Positions 8,867 to 18,682 of a stretch of 64,000 nucleotides of DNA are shown here, piece after piece. The DNA is from an uncultured Collinsella sp. Lineage in GTDB: Bacteria > Actinomycetota > Coriobacteriia > Coriobacteriales > Coriobacteriaceae. Numbering within the stretch: the first letter of the stretch is position 1; every line of letters starts with the position of its first letter. The notes below the pieces were generated by a model. The model saw only the letters and a list, made by a program, of their open reading frames with translations, was not told the origin of the DNA and ran no database searches. The DNA is taken from assembly GCA_900544135.1 (NCBI GenBank), contig UQTU01000011.1:1-64000 (forward strand). Reading direction: 5' to 3'. The translations under genes were made by a program, and so were the position numbers.

Positions 8867-9955
8867 ATGGCACATGTCGATGACCAGCGTGTGGCACGCG
8901 TGCTCGATGCGCTCGAGGCTCAGCACCCCGGCGCACAGCTGCTCGTAAACGACCCGTGGTCGATCTATTACCTGACCGGCTTTTATGCCGATATGTTCGA
9001 GCGTTTTTGCGGCGTGCTGCTCGCGCGCGATCGCGAGCCCGTGATCATGGTCAACGCCCTACATCAGCTGCCCGAGTACGACAATGCCCGCGTCGCCTAC
9101 CACACCGATACCGATATCGTGACCGACGCCATCGCAAGTGAGATCGACCCAGCCAAGCCGCTTGGCGTCGACACCGTCATGCGCTCCGGCTTTTTGATGC
9201 CCCTTATGGATCGTCACGCCGCGAGCGAGTTCTTCCTGGGCGACTTTGCCGTCACTGCCGCACGCACCCACAAGGATGCCGCTGAGCAAGAGCTTATGCG
9301 TGTGTCCTCGGTCGCTAACGACGCTGTGATGGCCGACGCCATCAAGCTCGTCCACGAAGGCGTGACGGAACGCGAAATTGCCGACCAGATGCTCAGTCTG
9401 TACCGCAAGCACGACTGCGAGGGCTTTAGCTTTCCGCCGATCGTGAGCTTTGGCGCCAACGCCGGCGACCCGCATCACGAGCCCGACGATACCGTGCTCA
9501 AGCATGGCGACGTGGTGCTGTTCGACATTGGCGGACGCCATCGCAACTACTGCTCGGACATGACACGCACGTTCTTTTGGGGCGAGCCGGACGAGGAGAC
9601 GGCGCGCATCTACGATATCGTGCGCCGCGCCAACGAGGCCGCCGAAGCGCTCATCGCACCGGGCGTGCGCATGTGCGACCTGGACCGCGCCGCACGCGAT
9701 GTGATTGAAGACGCGGGCTACGGCGAATACTTTACGCATCGCCTGGGTCACTCGATCGGCCTGCAGGACCACGAGCCGGGCGACGTCTCGCTCGTCAACG
9801 AGCAGGTCGTAGAGCCGGGCATGACGTTCTCCATCGAACCGGGCATCTACCTCCCCGACCGCACCGGCGTCCGCATCGAGGACCTGGTCCTGGTGACCGA
9901 GTCCGGCGTCGAGATTCTCAACGCCTACCCCCACGATCCGGTCCGCCTAGACTAG
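8867..9955 (+). CDS. M24 family Xaa-Pro peptidase (PepQ-like)
   Basis: The protein has 362 residues from ATG 8867, which has GAAAGGA just upstream; an earlier in-frame start at 8819 lacks one and lies in repeat sequence. The N-terminal creatinase-like domain includes NDPWSIYYLTGF. The C-terminal pita-bread domain shows the five metal ligands in order: LFDIGG and CSDMTRTF (Asp, Asp), HRLGHSIG (His), FSIEPGIY (Glu) and VRIEDLVLV (Glu). It should cleave dipeptides with proline at the second position, or act as an aminopeptidase P relative, in the cytoplasm with two metal ions. It stands alone, with a family A palindrome on each side. Confidence 0.92.
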   Translation: MAHVDDQRVARVLDALEAQHPGAQLLVNDPWSIYYLTGFYADMFERFCGVLLARDREPVIMVNALHQLPEYDNARVAYHTDTDIVTDAIASEIDPAKPLGVDTVMRSGFLMPLMDRHAASEFFLGDFAVTAARTHKDAAEQELMRVSSVANDAVMADAIKLVHEGVTEREIADQMLSLYRKHDCEGFSFPPIVSFGANAGDPHHEPDDTVLKHGDVVLFDIGGRHRNYCSDMTRTFFWGEPDEETARIYDIVRRANEAAEALIAPGVRMCDLDRAARDVIEDAGYGEYFTHRLGHSIGLQDHEPGDVSLVNEQVVEPGMTFSIEPGIYLPDRTGVRIEDLVLVTESGVEILNAYPHDPVRLD

Positions 9956-9959
9956 GCAA

Positions 9960-9991
9960 TGTGTCAAAGGGGCTGTCCCTTTGGCGCATCA
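9960..9991 (+). terminator. Hairpin after the peptidase gene
   Basis: TGTGTC-AAAGGG-loop-CCCTTT-G-GCGCATCACA gives an imperfect stem starting 4 nt after the stop codon. It lacks a T-run, so it would be a weak terminator or an RNA-stabilising end. Confidence 0.4.
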
Positions 9992-10012
9992 CATGAATGC
10001 CGCCACAAAAAC

Positions 10013-10150
10013 GGCCTATCTACTACGTTTAGCCCGCATGGGTCGACCATACCTGTGTTTTCGCAAAACTGGTAAGCCATCTACCTGCGGTTTTCATTTC
10101 GCAATTCTCGGTGTGGTCGGGGGTAGTCGGTAAAACGTAGTAGATAGGCC
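10013..10150. repeat. Long palindrome with 18-bp perfect end arms
   Basis: GGCCTATCTACTACGTTT at 10013-10030 recurs exactly inverted at 10133-10150. Between them is a 102-nt region with weaker inner pairing (GACCATACC with GGTGTGGTC, one mismatch). It fills most of the gap between the convergent peptidase and folC genes; together with the copy of family A that follows, it leaves no room for a gene. No open frame of note lies inside. Confidence 0.85.
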
Positions 10151-10222
10151 CATTTCGTGGCAAGCGAGTCAACTCGGGGCACAGGGCAGCCAAAAAGCCC
10201 CGTCCCAAATTGACTGCTTTTG

Positions 10223-10287
10223 AGTTGCGGTGAAAACGGACTGTTTGAGGCTTCTTGCTTGTAAAACAGTCCGTTTTCACCGCAACT
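10223..10287. repeat. Palindrome family A, copy 2 (variant)
   Basis: This copy reads GTTGCGGTGAAAACGGACTG in the left arm and the exact complement in the right. Compared with the common form, one T is missing from both arms, so the pairing is kept. It lies just downstream of folC. Confidence 0.88.
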
Positions 10288-10301
10288 GATGTGGGGATGG
10301 G

Positions 10302-11660
10302 TTAACGGAGCAGGCCCGCTACTTCGCCGGCTAGGGTAATGGTGCCGGCTGCTACGAAGGACTCGCCCGCGGTATCGAAGGCGGCAAGGGCCTCGGGCAC
10401 GCTCGGGTATAAACCCGCGAGCTTATCGACGTCCACCAGGGCGGCGAGCTCCTCTGCCGGCAGGGCGCGGTCGGAATCGGTCTGCGTCACGACCACGCGG
10501 GGGAACGCCGGAACCAGAACGTCAACGATACCCGCCACGTCCTTATCGGCCAGCGCGGCACACAACAGCGTGGGGCGATTCTCCACGCACGGATCGATCT
10601 CGTCCAGCGCGCTCACAAAGTTCTCGCAGCTCTGAGGGTTATGGCAGGCGTCGATCAACTTGAGCGGATCGGTTCCCAGCACATCAAAGCGACCCGGCGT
10701 GGGGCAGCCCATAAGCGAAGCGTCGAGCGCATCGTGGTCGAGCTCGCGGCCAAGATAGCCCTCACACAGCATAATCGCGCACGCAGCATTCTGCGGCTGA
10801 TAGGCCGGCTTGACCATGCTCGACGTATAAATCGCACGCGGCGTGGTGCAGCTGAACTCAACCGTATCGCCCACATGCGCCGGCACCTTGGTCGTGGCGT
10901 GGCTCACCACCAGCGGCACCACACCGCACTCACGGCAACGGGCATCCATCACGCGCTGAACGCTCGACTCGTGCGTGCCCTCGCCCAGCACAACAAGACG
11001 TCCGGGCTTGATGACCGCGGCCTTCTCCCCCGCAATGGCCTCGAGCGTGTCGCCCAAAATGCGTGTATGGTCGAGGCCGATACCCGTAATGGCAACGGTG
11101 ACGGGATCGGTCGCACTCGTGGCGTCCCAACGGCCGCCCATGCCAACCTCGAGCACGGCAACGTCCACCGCGGCCTCGGCAAACACCACCAGCGCGGCAG
11201 CCGTCAGCAGATCAAACGGCGTGATGGTATAGGCGCGCTCCCCCGCCGCCACACGACGGGCATTCACGCGATGCCCCGCCTCGACGGCGGCAGAAACGCC
11301 ACGGGCAAAGGCCTCGTCGCTCACAACGCGCCCATCGACCTCCATGCGCTCGGGATAGCGCACAAGCTGCGGAGACGTATACAGTGCGGTCTTTAACCCC
11401 TCACCACGAAGGATGGCAGCCGAAAAACGCGTGGTCGAAGTCTTGCCATTGGTACCGGCAACCTGAATGCAATCGAAATACTCATCCGGACGCCCCAGCT
11501 CATCGAGCATATCGATGACAGTCTCCAACAACGGACCAGCATCCCCAGAAATCCGCCCCGTATCAGCAGCAAGCCCCACAGCCTCACCAAACGAAAGCAA
11601 CTCAAACTCAAAAGGAACGGTATACAAGCCGGAACGCTTAGGCATTTTTAGAACCGCCAT
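10302..11660 (-). CDS. folC: Bifunctional folylpolyglutamate/dihydrofolate synthase
   Basis: This 452-residue Mur-ligase-fold enzyme adds glutamate to folates. The P-loop VAGTNGKTSTTR (near residue 67), the TSPQLVRYPERM folate loop, LEVGMGGRWDATS and the C-terminal DACHNPQS are all present. It is single-copy here, with no folP or folK nearby. Two starts are possible: ATG 11660, with almost no leader after a -10 box at 11678-11683, or ATG 11645, with GGCGG upstream. The first is listed. Confidence 0.94.
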   Translation of the reverse strand: MAVLKMPKRSGLYTVPFEFELLSFGEAVGLAADTGRISGDAGPLLETVIDMLDELGRPDEYFDCIQVAGTNGKTSTTRFSAAILRGEGLKTALYTSPQLVRYPERMEVDGRVVSDEAFARGVSAAVEAGHRVNARRVAAGERAYTITPFDLLTAAALVVFAEAAVDVAVLEVGMGGRWDATSATDPVTVAITGIGLDHTRILGDTLEAIAGEKAAVIKPGRLVVLGEGTHESSVQRVMDARCRECGVVPLVVSHATTKVPAHVGDTVEFSCTTPRAIYTSSMVKPAYQPQNAACAIMLCEGYLGRELDHDALDASLMGCPTPGRFDVLGTDPLKLIDACHNPQSCENFVSALDEIDPCVENRPTLLCAALADKDVAGIVDVLVPAFPRVVVTQTDSDRALPAEELAALVDVDKLAGLYPSVPEALAAFDTAGESFVAAGTITLAGEVAGLLR

Positions 11661-11677
11661 TCATAGAAAAATAAAAC

Positions 11678-11683
11678 AGTATA
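11678..11683 (-). promoter_or_regulatory. Possible folC -10 box
   Basis: The minus strand reads TATACT 18 nt before the listed ATG; the -35 hexamer (TTTTCG) is poor. If this is right, the folC transcript is nearly leaderless for the first ATG. Confidence 0.35.
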
Positions 11684-11702
11684 GGTTGAGGATAGTCAGC
11701 GA

Positions 11703-11801
11703 AAACGCCTCTGATGAGCCAAGGTGCCGTGAAACAAGGGCGCATAGGGCTTATGCCCATGCGCCCGAAGTTGAACGGCAGATTGGCCATCAGAGGCGTT
11801 T
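11703..11801. repeat. Long three-part palindrome between folC and valS
   Basis: Nested pairs can be read by eye: AAACGCCTCTGATG with CATCAGAGGCGTTT, then GCCAA with TTGGC, TGCCGT with ACGGCA, and GGGCGCAT with ATGCGCCC at the tip. The result is a near-continuous stem of about 99 nt. The inner part, with TTGAACGGCA on its right side, resembles the palindromes at 55257 and 56554. No gene is present in this gap. Confidence 0.85.
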
Positions 11802-11890
11802 GCAGCGTCGAGTCAGCCGCCGTTCGTTAGAACGGCGGAATAGGTGTCCGCAGTAGCGAGCAATGCCCCAAACCGCGTCCCCAGTAACGT

Positions 11891-14587
<2,697 letters not shown>

Positions 14588-14607
14588 ATATCTCTCCCTG
14601 TCCCGCC

Positions 14608-14723
14608 GGGGAGGAATGTAGGCCCGATTTTCGCTCGGTCAGGTCCTGGGCTCGCACGAAGACCACATTAAGTTGTCTTCGGCTCGTGCGGAATCTACGA
14701 AAATCGGGCCTACATTCCTCCCC
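14608..14723. repeat. Long palindrome with 26-bp perfect arms in the valS leader
   Basis: GGGGAGGAATGTAGGCCC... at 14608-14633 is inverted without mismatch at 14698-14723. Inside is a second hairpin, CGCACGAAGAC with GTCTTCG-GCT-CGTGCG (about 14653-14690). The element lies between the likely valS promoter and the valS start, so it should be transcribed as a very stable structure. Confidence 0.88.
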
Positions 14724-14744
14724 TTAGGTATCGATTACTTCAGT

Positions 14745-14773
14745 CTGATATGACTTCGCTGAGGCTTAAACAA
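14745..14773 (-). promoter_or_regulatory. Possible valS promoter
   Basis: The minus strand reads TTGTTT, 17 nt, then TATCAG, upstream of the large palindrome. The -10 box is imperfect. Confidence 0.35.
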
Positions 14774-14817
14774 ACACACAGAATAACACAGGTAGTTGGG
14801 GTTATTGCATATATATA

Positions 14818-14853
14818 AAATAGCCTCCGACCGCGGGTGGTCGGAGGCTATTT
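14818..14853 (-). terminator. clpX terminator
   Basis: The minus-strand stem ATAGCCTCCGACC/GGTCGGAGGCTAT is followed by TTTATATATA. It starts about 20 nt after the clpX stop codon. Confidence 0.85.
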
Positions 14854-14874
14854 GCAAACACGTTTTAGGCAGGT

Positions 14875-16284
14875 CTAGCCGTAGATGCGCTGGGGTTGTT
14901 CTTCGCCCTTTACGGAGGCTTCGGTCACGATGACCTTGGTGACGCCCTCCTCGCTGGGGAGATCGAACATCGTCTGCTGCAGCACGTCCTCGCAGATGGA
15001 GCGCAGGCCGCGGGCGCCGGTCTTGCGGGCAAGCGCCATGCGGGCGATCTCGTGCAGGGCGGCGTCCTCAAACTCAAGCTCAACGTCCTCGAGCTGGAAC
15101 ATCTTGCGGTACTGACGCACCACGGCGTTCTTGGGCTCGGTCAGGATTGACACCAGATCGTCCTCGTCGAGCGCCTGCGTCTGGGTAACGACGGGCGTAC
15201 GTCCCACAAACTCGGGGATCATGCCAAAGGCGTTGAGGTCCTGCGGGAGCACCTGACGCAGCAGGTCGTTCTCGTCGACCGAGGTGGGGCCGGCGATCTC
15301 GGAGTTAAAGCCCACGCCCTTGTTGCCCACGCGGTCGGCGATGATCTTGTCCAGACCCACAAAGGCACCGCCGCAGATAAACAGGATGTTGGTCGTGTCG
15401 ATCTGCAGCAGCTCCTGCTGGGGATGCTTGCGGCCGCCGGTGGGCGGAACGCTTGCCACCGTGCCCTCAAGAATCTTAAGCAGCGCCTGCTGAACGCCCT
15501 CGCCCGAAACATCGCGGGTGATGGAGAGGTTCTCGGCCTTTCGGGCGATCTTGTCGATCTCGTCCACGTAGATAATGCCAACCTGCGCGCGCTCGATATC
15601 GCCATCCGCAGCGTTGATGAGCTTGAGCAGGATGTTCTCCACGTCCTCGCCCACGTAGCCGGCCTCGGTGAGCGCGGTGGCATCGGCGATGGCAAACGGC
15701 ACCTCGAGGATGCGCGCGAGCGTCTGGGCGAGCAGGGTCTTACCGGTACCGGTGGGACCGAGCAGCAAAATGTTGGACTTGGCGAGCTCTACCTCGTCCA
15801 TATCGTCGTCGAGCTGCGAACCCATGCCGTCACCAAAGGCAGAAACCGCGGCACCGCCCTCGATCACGCGGCGGTAATGGTTGTACACGGCAACCGACAT
15901 GGCGCGCTTGGCGTCCTCCTGGCCCATGACATAGGCCGAAAGCTCATCGTAGATCTCGTGCGGCGTCGGCACGTGCGTGATGACCTGACGGGCATCGTCC
16001 TCGAGCTCAAAGCCCTCGGCCTCGGGATCCATGGCAGGCTGGGACGCAGCCTGGCCGTGATCGTTGAGGAAGCCCGGCAGCTTGCCGTTGCGGGCAGCGT
16101 CCATAAAGTCCGATGCCAGCGACTCCTCCAGGATCTCGGAGCAGGCGGCGACGCACTCGTCGCAGATAAAGATGTTGGTCGGGCCCTTTACAAGGCGGCG
16201 AACCTGCCCCTGCTCTTTTCCGCAGAAGGAGCAGCGGATGGGATTGCCGTTCTCGTCGAAGTTGTCCTGCATGTTACCGGCCAT
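14875..16284 (-). CDS. clpX: ATP-dependent Clp protease ATP-binding subunit ClpX
   Basis: The 469-residue AAA+ unfoldase feeds substrates to ClpP. The N-terminal zinc-binding domain has Cys18, Cys21, Cys41 and Cys44. The Walker A motif GPTGTGKT is at residues 176-183 and Walker B YVDEID ends at 244. The GYVGEDVENI pore loop and the sensor arginine region GARGLRS follow. About 45 acidic or small residues (70-100 and 145-165) are inserted relative to E. coli ClpX. It begins 1 nt after the clpP stop, in a clpP-clpX operon with tig upstream, the standard order for this quality-control set. Confidence 0.97.
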   Translation of the reverse strand: MAGNMQDNFDENGNPIRCSFCGKEQGQVRRLVKGPTNIFICDECVAACSEILEESLASDFMDAARNGKLPGFLNDHGQAASQPAMDPEAEGFELEDDARQVITHVPTPHEIYDELSAYVMGQEDAKRAMSVAVYNHYRRVIEGGAAVSAFGDGMGSQLDDDMDEVELAKSNILLLGPTGTGKTLLAQTLARILEVPFAIADATALTEAGYVGEDVENILLKLINAADGDIERAQVGIIYVDEIDKIARKAENLSITRDVSGEGVQQALLKILEGTVASVPPTGGRKHPQQELLQIDTTNILFICGGAFVGLDKIIADRVGNKGVGFNSEIAGPTSVDENDLLRQVLPQDLNAFGMIPEFVGRTPVVTQTQALDEDDLVSILTEPKNAVVRQYRKMFQLEDVELEFEDAALHEIARMALARKTGARGLRSICEDVLQQTMFDLPSEEGVTKVIVTEASVKGEEQPQRIYG

Positions 16285-16285
16285 C

Positions 16286-16918
16286 CTAGGCGTCCTTCGC
16301 GGCGAGGTCGCGCGAGGTGACGATGCGGTCGATCAGGCCGTAGTCGAGGGCTTCGGCAGCGGTCAGGTAGTTGTCGCGCTCGGTATCGGCCTGGACCTTC
16401 TCGATGGGCTGGCCCGAGGCATCGGACAGGATCTGGTTGAGCTCGCGACGGGTCTTCTTGATCTCCTCGGCCACAATCTCGATCTCGGTCTGCTGGCCCT
16501 GGGCACCGCCGCTGGGCTGGTGAATCATGACCTTGGAGTGCGGCAGACAGAAGCGCTTGCCCTTGGCGCCGGCCGAAAGCAGCACGGCGGCCATAGACGC
16601 GGCCATACCGACGCAGATGGTGGAGACCTGCGGCTTAATGAAGTTCATGGTGTCAAGAATCGCCAGGCCGGAATAAACCTCGCCGCCGGGCGAATTGATG
16701 TAGAGTGAGATATCCTTCTCGGCATCCTGGCTCTCAAGATGCAGCAGCTGGGCAACGACCAGGTTGGCGCTGACGGAGTTGATCTCCTCGCCCAAGAAGA
16801 TGATGCGGTCGTTGAGCAGGCGCGAATAGATATCGTAGCTGCGCTCGCCGCGCGGCGTCTGCTCGATAACGTATGGCACGAGGGCGGAATCGAACTTAGC
16901 GATCATACGCATCTCCAT
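16286..16918 (-). CDS. clpP: ATP-dependent Clp protease proteolytic subunit
   Basis: This is a serine peptidase that forms the double-heptamer chamber used by ClpX. Counting from the chosen ATG, the catalytic triad is Ser108 (VGMAASM), His133 (VMIHQPSGG) and Asp182 (ERDNYL). The length, 210 residues, is normal. The ATG at 16918 is chosen for the purine-rich AAGAGAGAA directly upstream; a TTG at 16936 and an ATG at 16906 preceded by GGAG are alternatives. The gene lies between tig and clpX, as in many Gram-positive bacteria. Confidence 0.96.
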   Translation of the reverse strand: MEMRMIAKFDSALVPYVIEQTPRGERSYDIYSRLLNDRIIFLGEEINSVSANLVVAQLLHLESQDAEKDISLYINSPGGEVYSGLAILDTMNFIKPQVSTICVGMAASMAAVLLSAGAKGKRFCLPHSKVMIHQPSGGAQGQQTEIEIVAEEIKKTRRELNQILSDASGQPIEKVQADTERDNYLTAAEALDYGLIDRIVTSRDLAAKDA

Positions 16919-16952
16919 TTCTCTCTTACGGACCAAATTGGTTCTAGATAAA

Positions 16953-16993
16953 CGTACGGTGCCCGCATGCTATGCATTGGCTGGCACCGTACG
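16953..16993 (-). terminator. 11-bp hairpin between tig and clpP
   Basis: CGTACGGTGCC is exactly inverted as GGCACCGTACG across a 19-nt loop. On the minus strand only TTTATC follows, so termination would be partial, which would let some tig transcripts continue into clpPX. Confidence 0.5.
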
Positions 16994-17069
16994 AAGCAAC
17001 CGGATAACCGGTGTATAACTTTACCCCATCACGGGCACACGCATGCGCTCGCGGGCAAGGTGGCGAGAA

Positions 17070-18368
17070 TTACTCGGCGTCCTTGGCGGTCTCGTCGACC
17101 TCGGTCACCTTGGCGTTCTCGACCAGGTGGTCGACAGCCTTGGAGCGACGGATGGACTCACGGACGGCAGGCATGCGGCCATCGGCGATGAACTCGGCCT
17201 TGGAAGCCTCGACGTCCTTGACGCCGGCCTTCTCGAACTCGGCGTTGATGTCGTCCTCGGTGACCTCGATCTTGAGCTCGCGGGCGAGGGCGTCCAGAGC
17301 CAGGGACTCACGGGCAACATCGTTGGCCTGCTTGTGCAGGTCGCCGATGAACTGCTCCATGGTCAGGCCGGAAGCGGGCAGCCAGGTGTCCAGGGTCATG
17401 CCGCGGGCAGCGAGGTTGGACAGGAAGTTCTGGCCAAGCTCCTCAAAGACGGACTGCTCGTAGTCGGCGTCCATCTCGTCGAGCTGCAGACGCTCGGCGA
17501 GAGCGGAGACGCAACGGTTCTCCTTCTCGGCCGGGAGACGGGAAGCCTTGTCCTGCTCGATCTCGAGCTTGATGGCGTCGCGCATAGCGTCGATGCTGTC
17601 GAAGCCAAAGTCGGACTTGACGAGCTCGTCGGTGAGCTCGGGGGTGTTGCGGACCTTGATGCCCTTAACGGTGACCTCGACGGTGTGGGTCTCGGCCTCC
17701 TCGCCCTCCTCGGCCTCGTCGGTCCAGGTGACGGACTTGACGTCGTCAACGTTGGCGCCGATCAGGGCCTCGTTGAACTCCTTGGGGTTGCTGTCGCTAC
17801 CGGCGATGAGCATGCGGCCCTCGGCGGCAAAGTTGTCGGCGTTCTCGATGGCCTTGAGGTCGACGGTAACGTAGTCCTCGGCCTCGACAGCGCGACCCTC
17901 GACGTCCTCGAAGGTGGCACGGTAGTTGAGGAGCATCTCGACCTGGTTGTTGATCTCGGACTCGGTGACCTCCGCGGGGGGCATCTCGATCTCGACGGCG
18001 TCGAAGGAGGAGAGCTCAGCGGCGGGACGCAGGGAGAACTCGACGGTGTAGGTGTAGTCCTCGTGATCCTTGGCGAGGTCGAGCTCCTTGTAGTCACCGC
18101 TCTTGGTGGGGACGATGTCCAGCTCGTTGAGCACGGCGGGCTCGTTGGCGGCGATCAGGTCGTTGGTGGCCTGAGCGAGGGTAGCCTCGGCGCCAAGAGC
18201 GGAGTCGATGACCGGACGGGGGGCCTTACCGGCGCGGAAGCCCGGGAAGCGGTACTTCTTGGCGGTCTCCTTGTAGGCCTTCTTGATCGCGGCGTCGACG
18301 TCGGCGGCCGGGATGGTGACCGTAGCGGTGAGCTTGGCGTCCTTGACGTCAGAAGCGGTGATGTTCAA
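17070..18368 (-). CDS. tig: Trigger factor
   Basis: This ribosome-bound chaperone and peptidyl-prolyl isomerase is 432 residues long, equal to the E. coli protein. The ribosome-docking signature GFRAGKAPRPVI, the isomerase domain (about 160-245, starting with AEDYVTVDLKA) and the helical C-terminal arms are all seen. The start is set at TTG 18368 because AGGAGG ends 6 nt before it; the ATG at 18383 contains that ribosome site in its own codons. A longer in-frame reading extends back through a tRNA gene and is not real. The acidic C-terminus is typical. Confidence 0.94.
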   Translation of the reverse strand: MNITASDVKDAKLTATVTIPAADVDAAIKKAYKETAKKYRFPGFRAGKAPRPVIDSALGAEATLAQATNDLIAANEPAVLNELDIVPTKSGDYKELDLAKDHEDYTYTVEFSLRPAAELSSFDAVEIEMPPAEVTESEINNQVEMLLNYRATFEDVEGRAVEAEDYVTVDLKAIENADNFAAEGRMLIAGSDSNPKEFNEALIGANVDDVKSVTWTDEAEEGEEAETHTVEVTVKGIKVRNTPELTDELVKSDFGFDSIDAMRDAIKLEIEQDKASRLPAEKENRCVSALAERLQLDEMDADYEQSVFEELGQNFLSNLAARGMTLDTWLPASGLTMEQFIGDLHKQANDVARESLALDALARELKIEVTEDDINAEFEKAGVKDVEASKAEFIADGRMPAVRESIRRSKAVDHLVENAKVTEVDETAKDAE

Positions 18369-18458
18369 CACGTTCCTCCTCATACTGCCCAGCTTATCTG
18401 AGGTGCTGGTACCTTTATGCAACAAGCGTCGCGAGGGCATAAACCGACGCGGGTGCGT

Positions 18459-18542
18459 TGGTGCGGGCGAAAGGACTCGAACCTTCACGGGAATCCCACC
18501 AGAACCTAAATCTGGCGCGTCTACCAATTCCGCCACGCCCGC
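18459..18542 (-). tRNA. tRNA-Leu (anticodon TAG)
   Basis: The minus strand folds as an 84-nt class II tRNA with acceptor GCGGGCG/CGCCCGC, a long variable arm, a TTCGAGTCC T-loop and an encoded CCA. The anticodon loop TTTAGGT gives anticodon TAG. It lies upstream of tig. Confidence 0.96.
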
Positions 18543-18628
18543 ATGAGCGCACAGACTAGGAATGATAGCAGATACGAGCGGCAAGCGCACGCACACCTTT
18601 TACAGGCTCACGACCTCACCACGAGTGC

Positions 18629-18653
18629 AAAAGGCGGGGCGAGTTGCCCCGCC
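18629..18653 (-). terminator. Terminator of the molybdenum hydroxylase operon
   Basis: The stem GGCGGGGC/GCCCCGCC with a 5-nt loop is followed on the minus strand by TTTTGC. It lies 30 nt after the hydroxylase stop codon. Confidence 0.75.
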
Positions 18654-18682
18654 CCGCCAATTACGATTTGTTCGCTGACCCG

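Noticed and set aside
18369..18596. N-terminal extension of trigger factor
   Set aside because: The extension runs through the tRNA-Leu gene; a ribosome site fixes the start at 18368.
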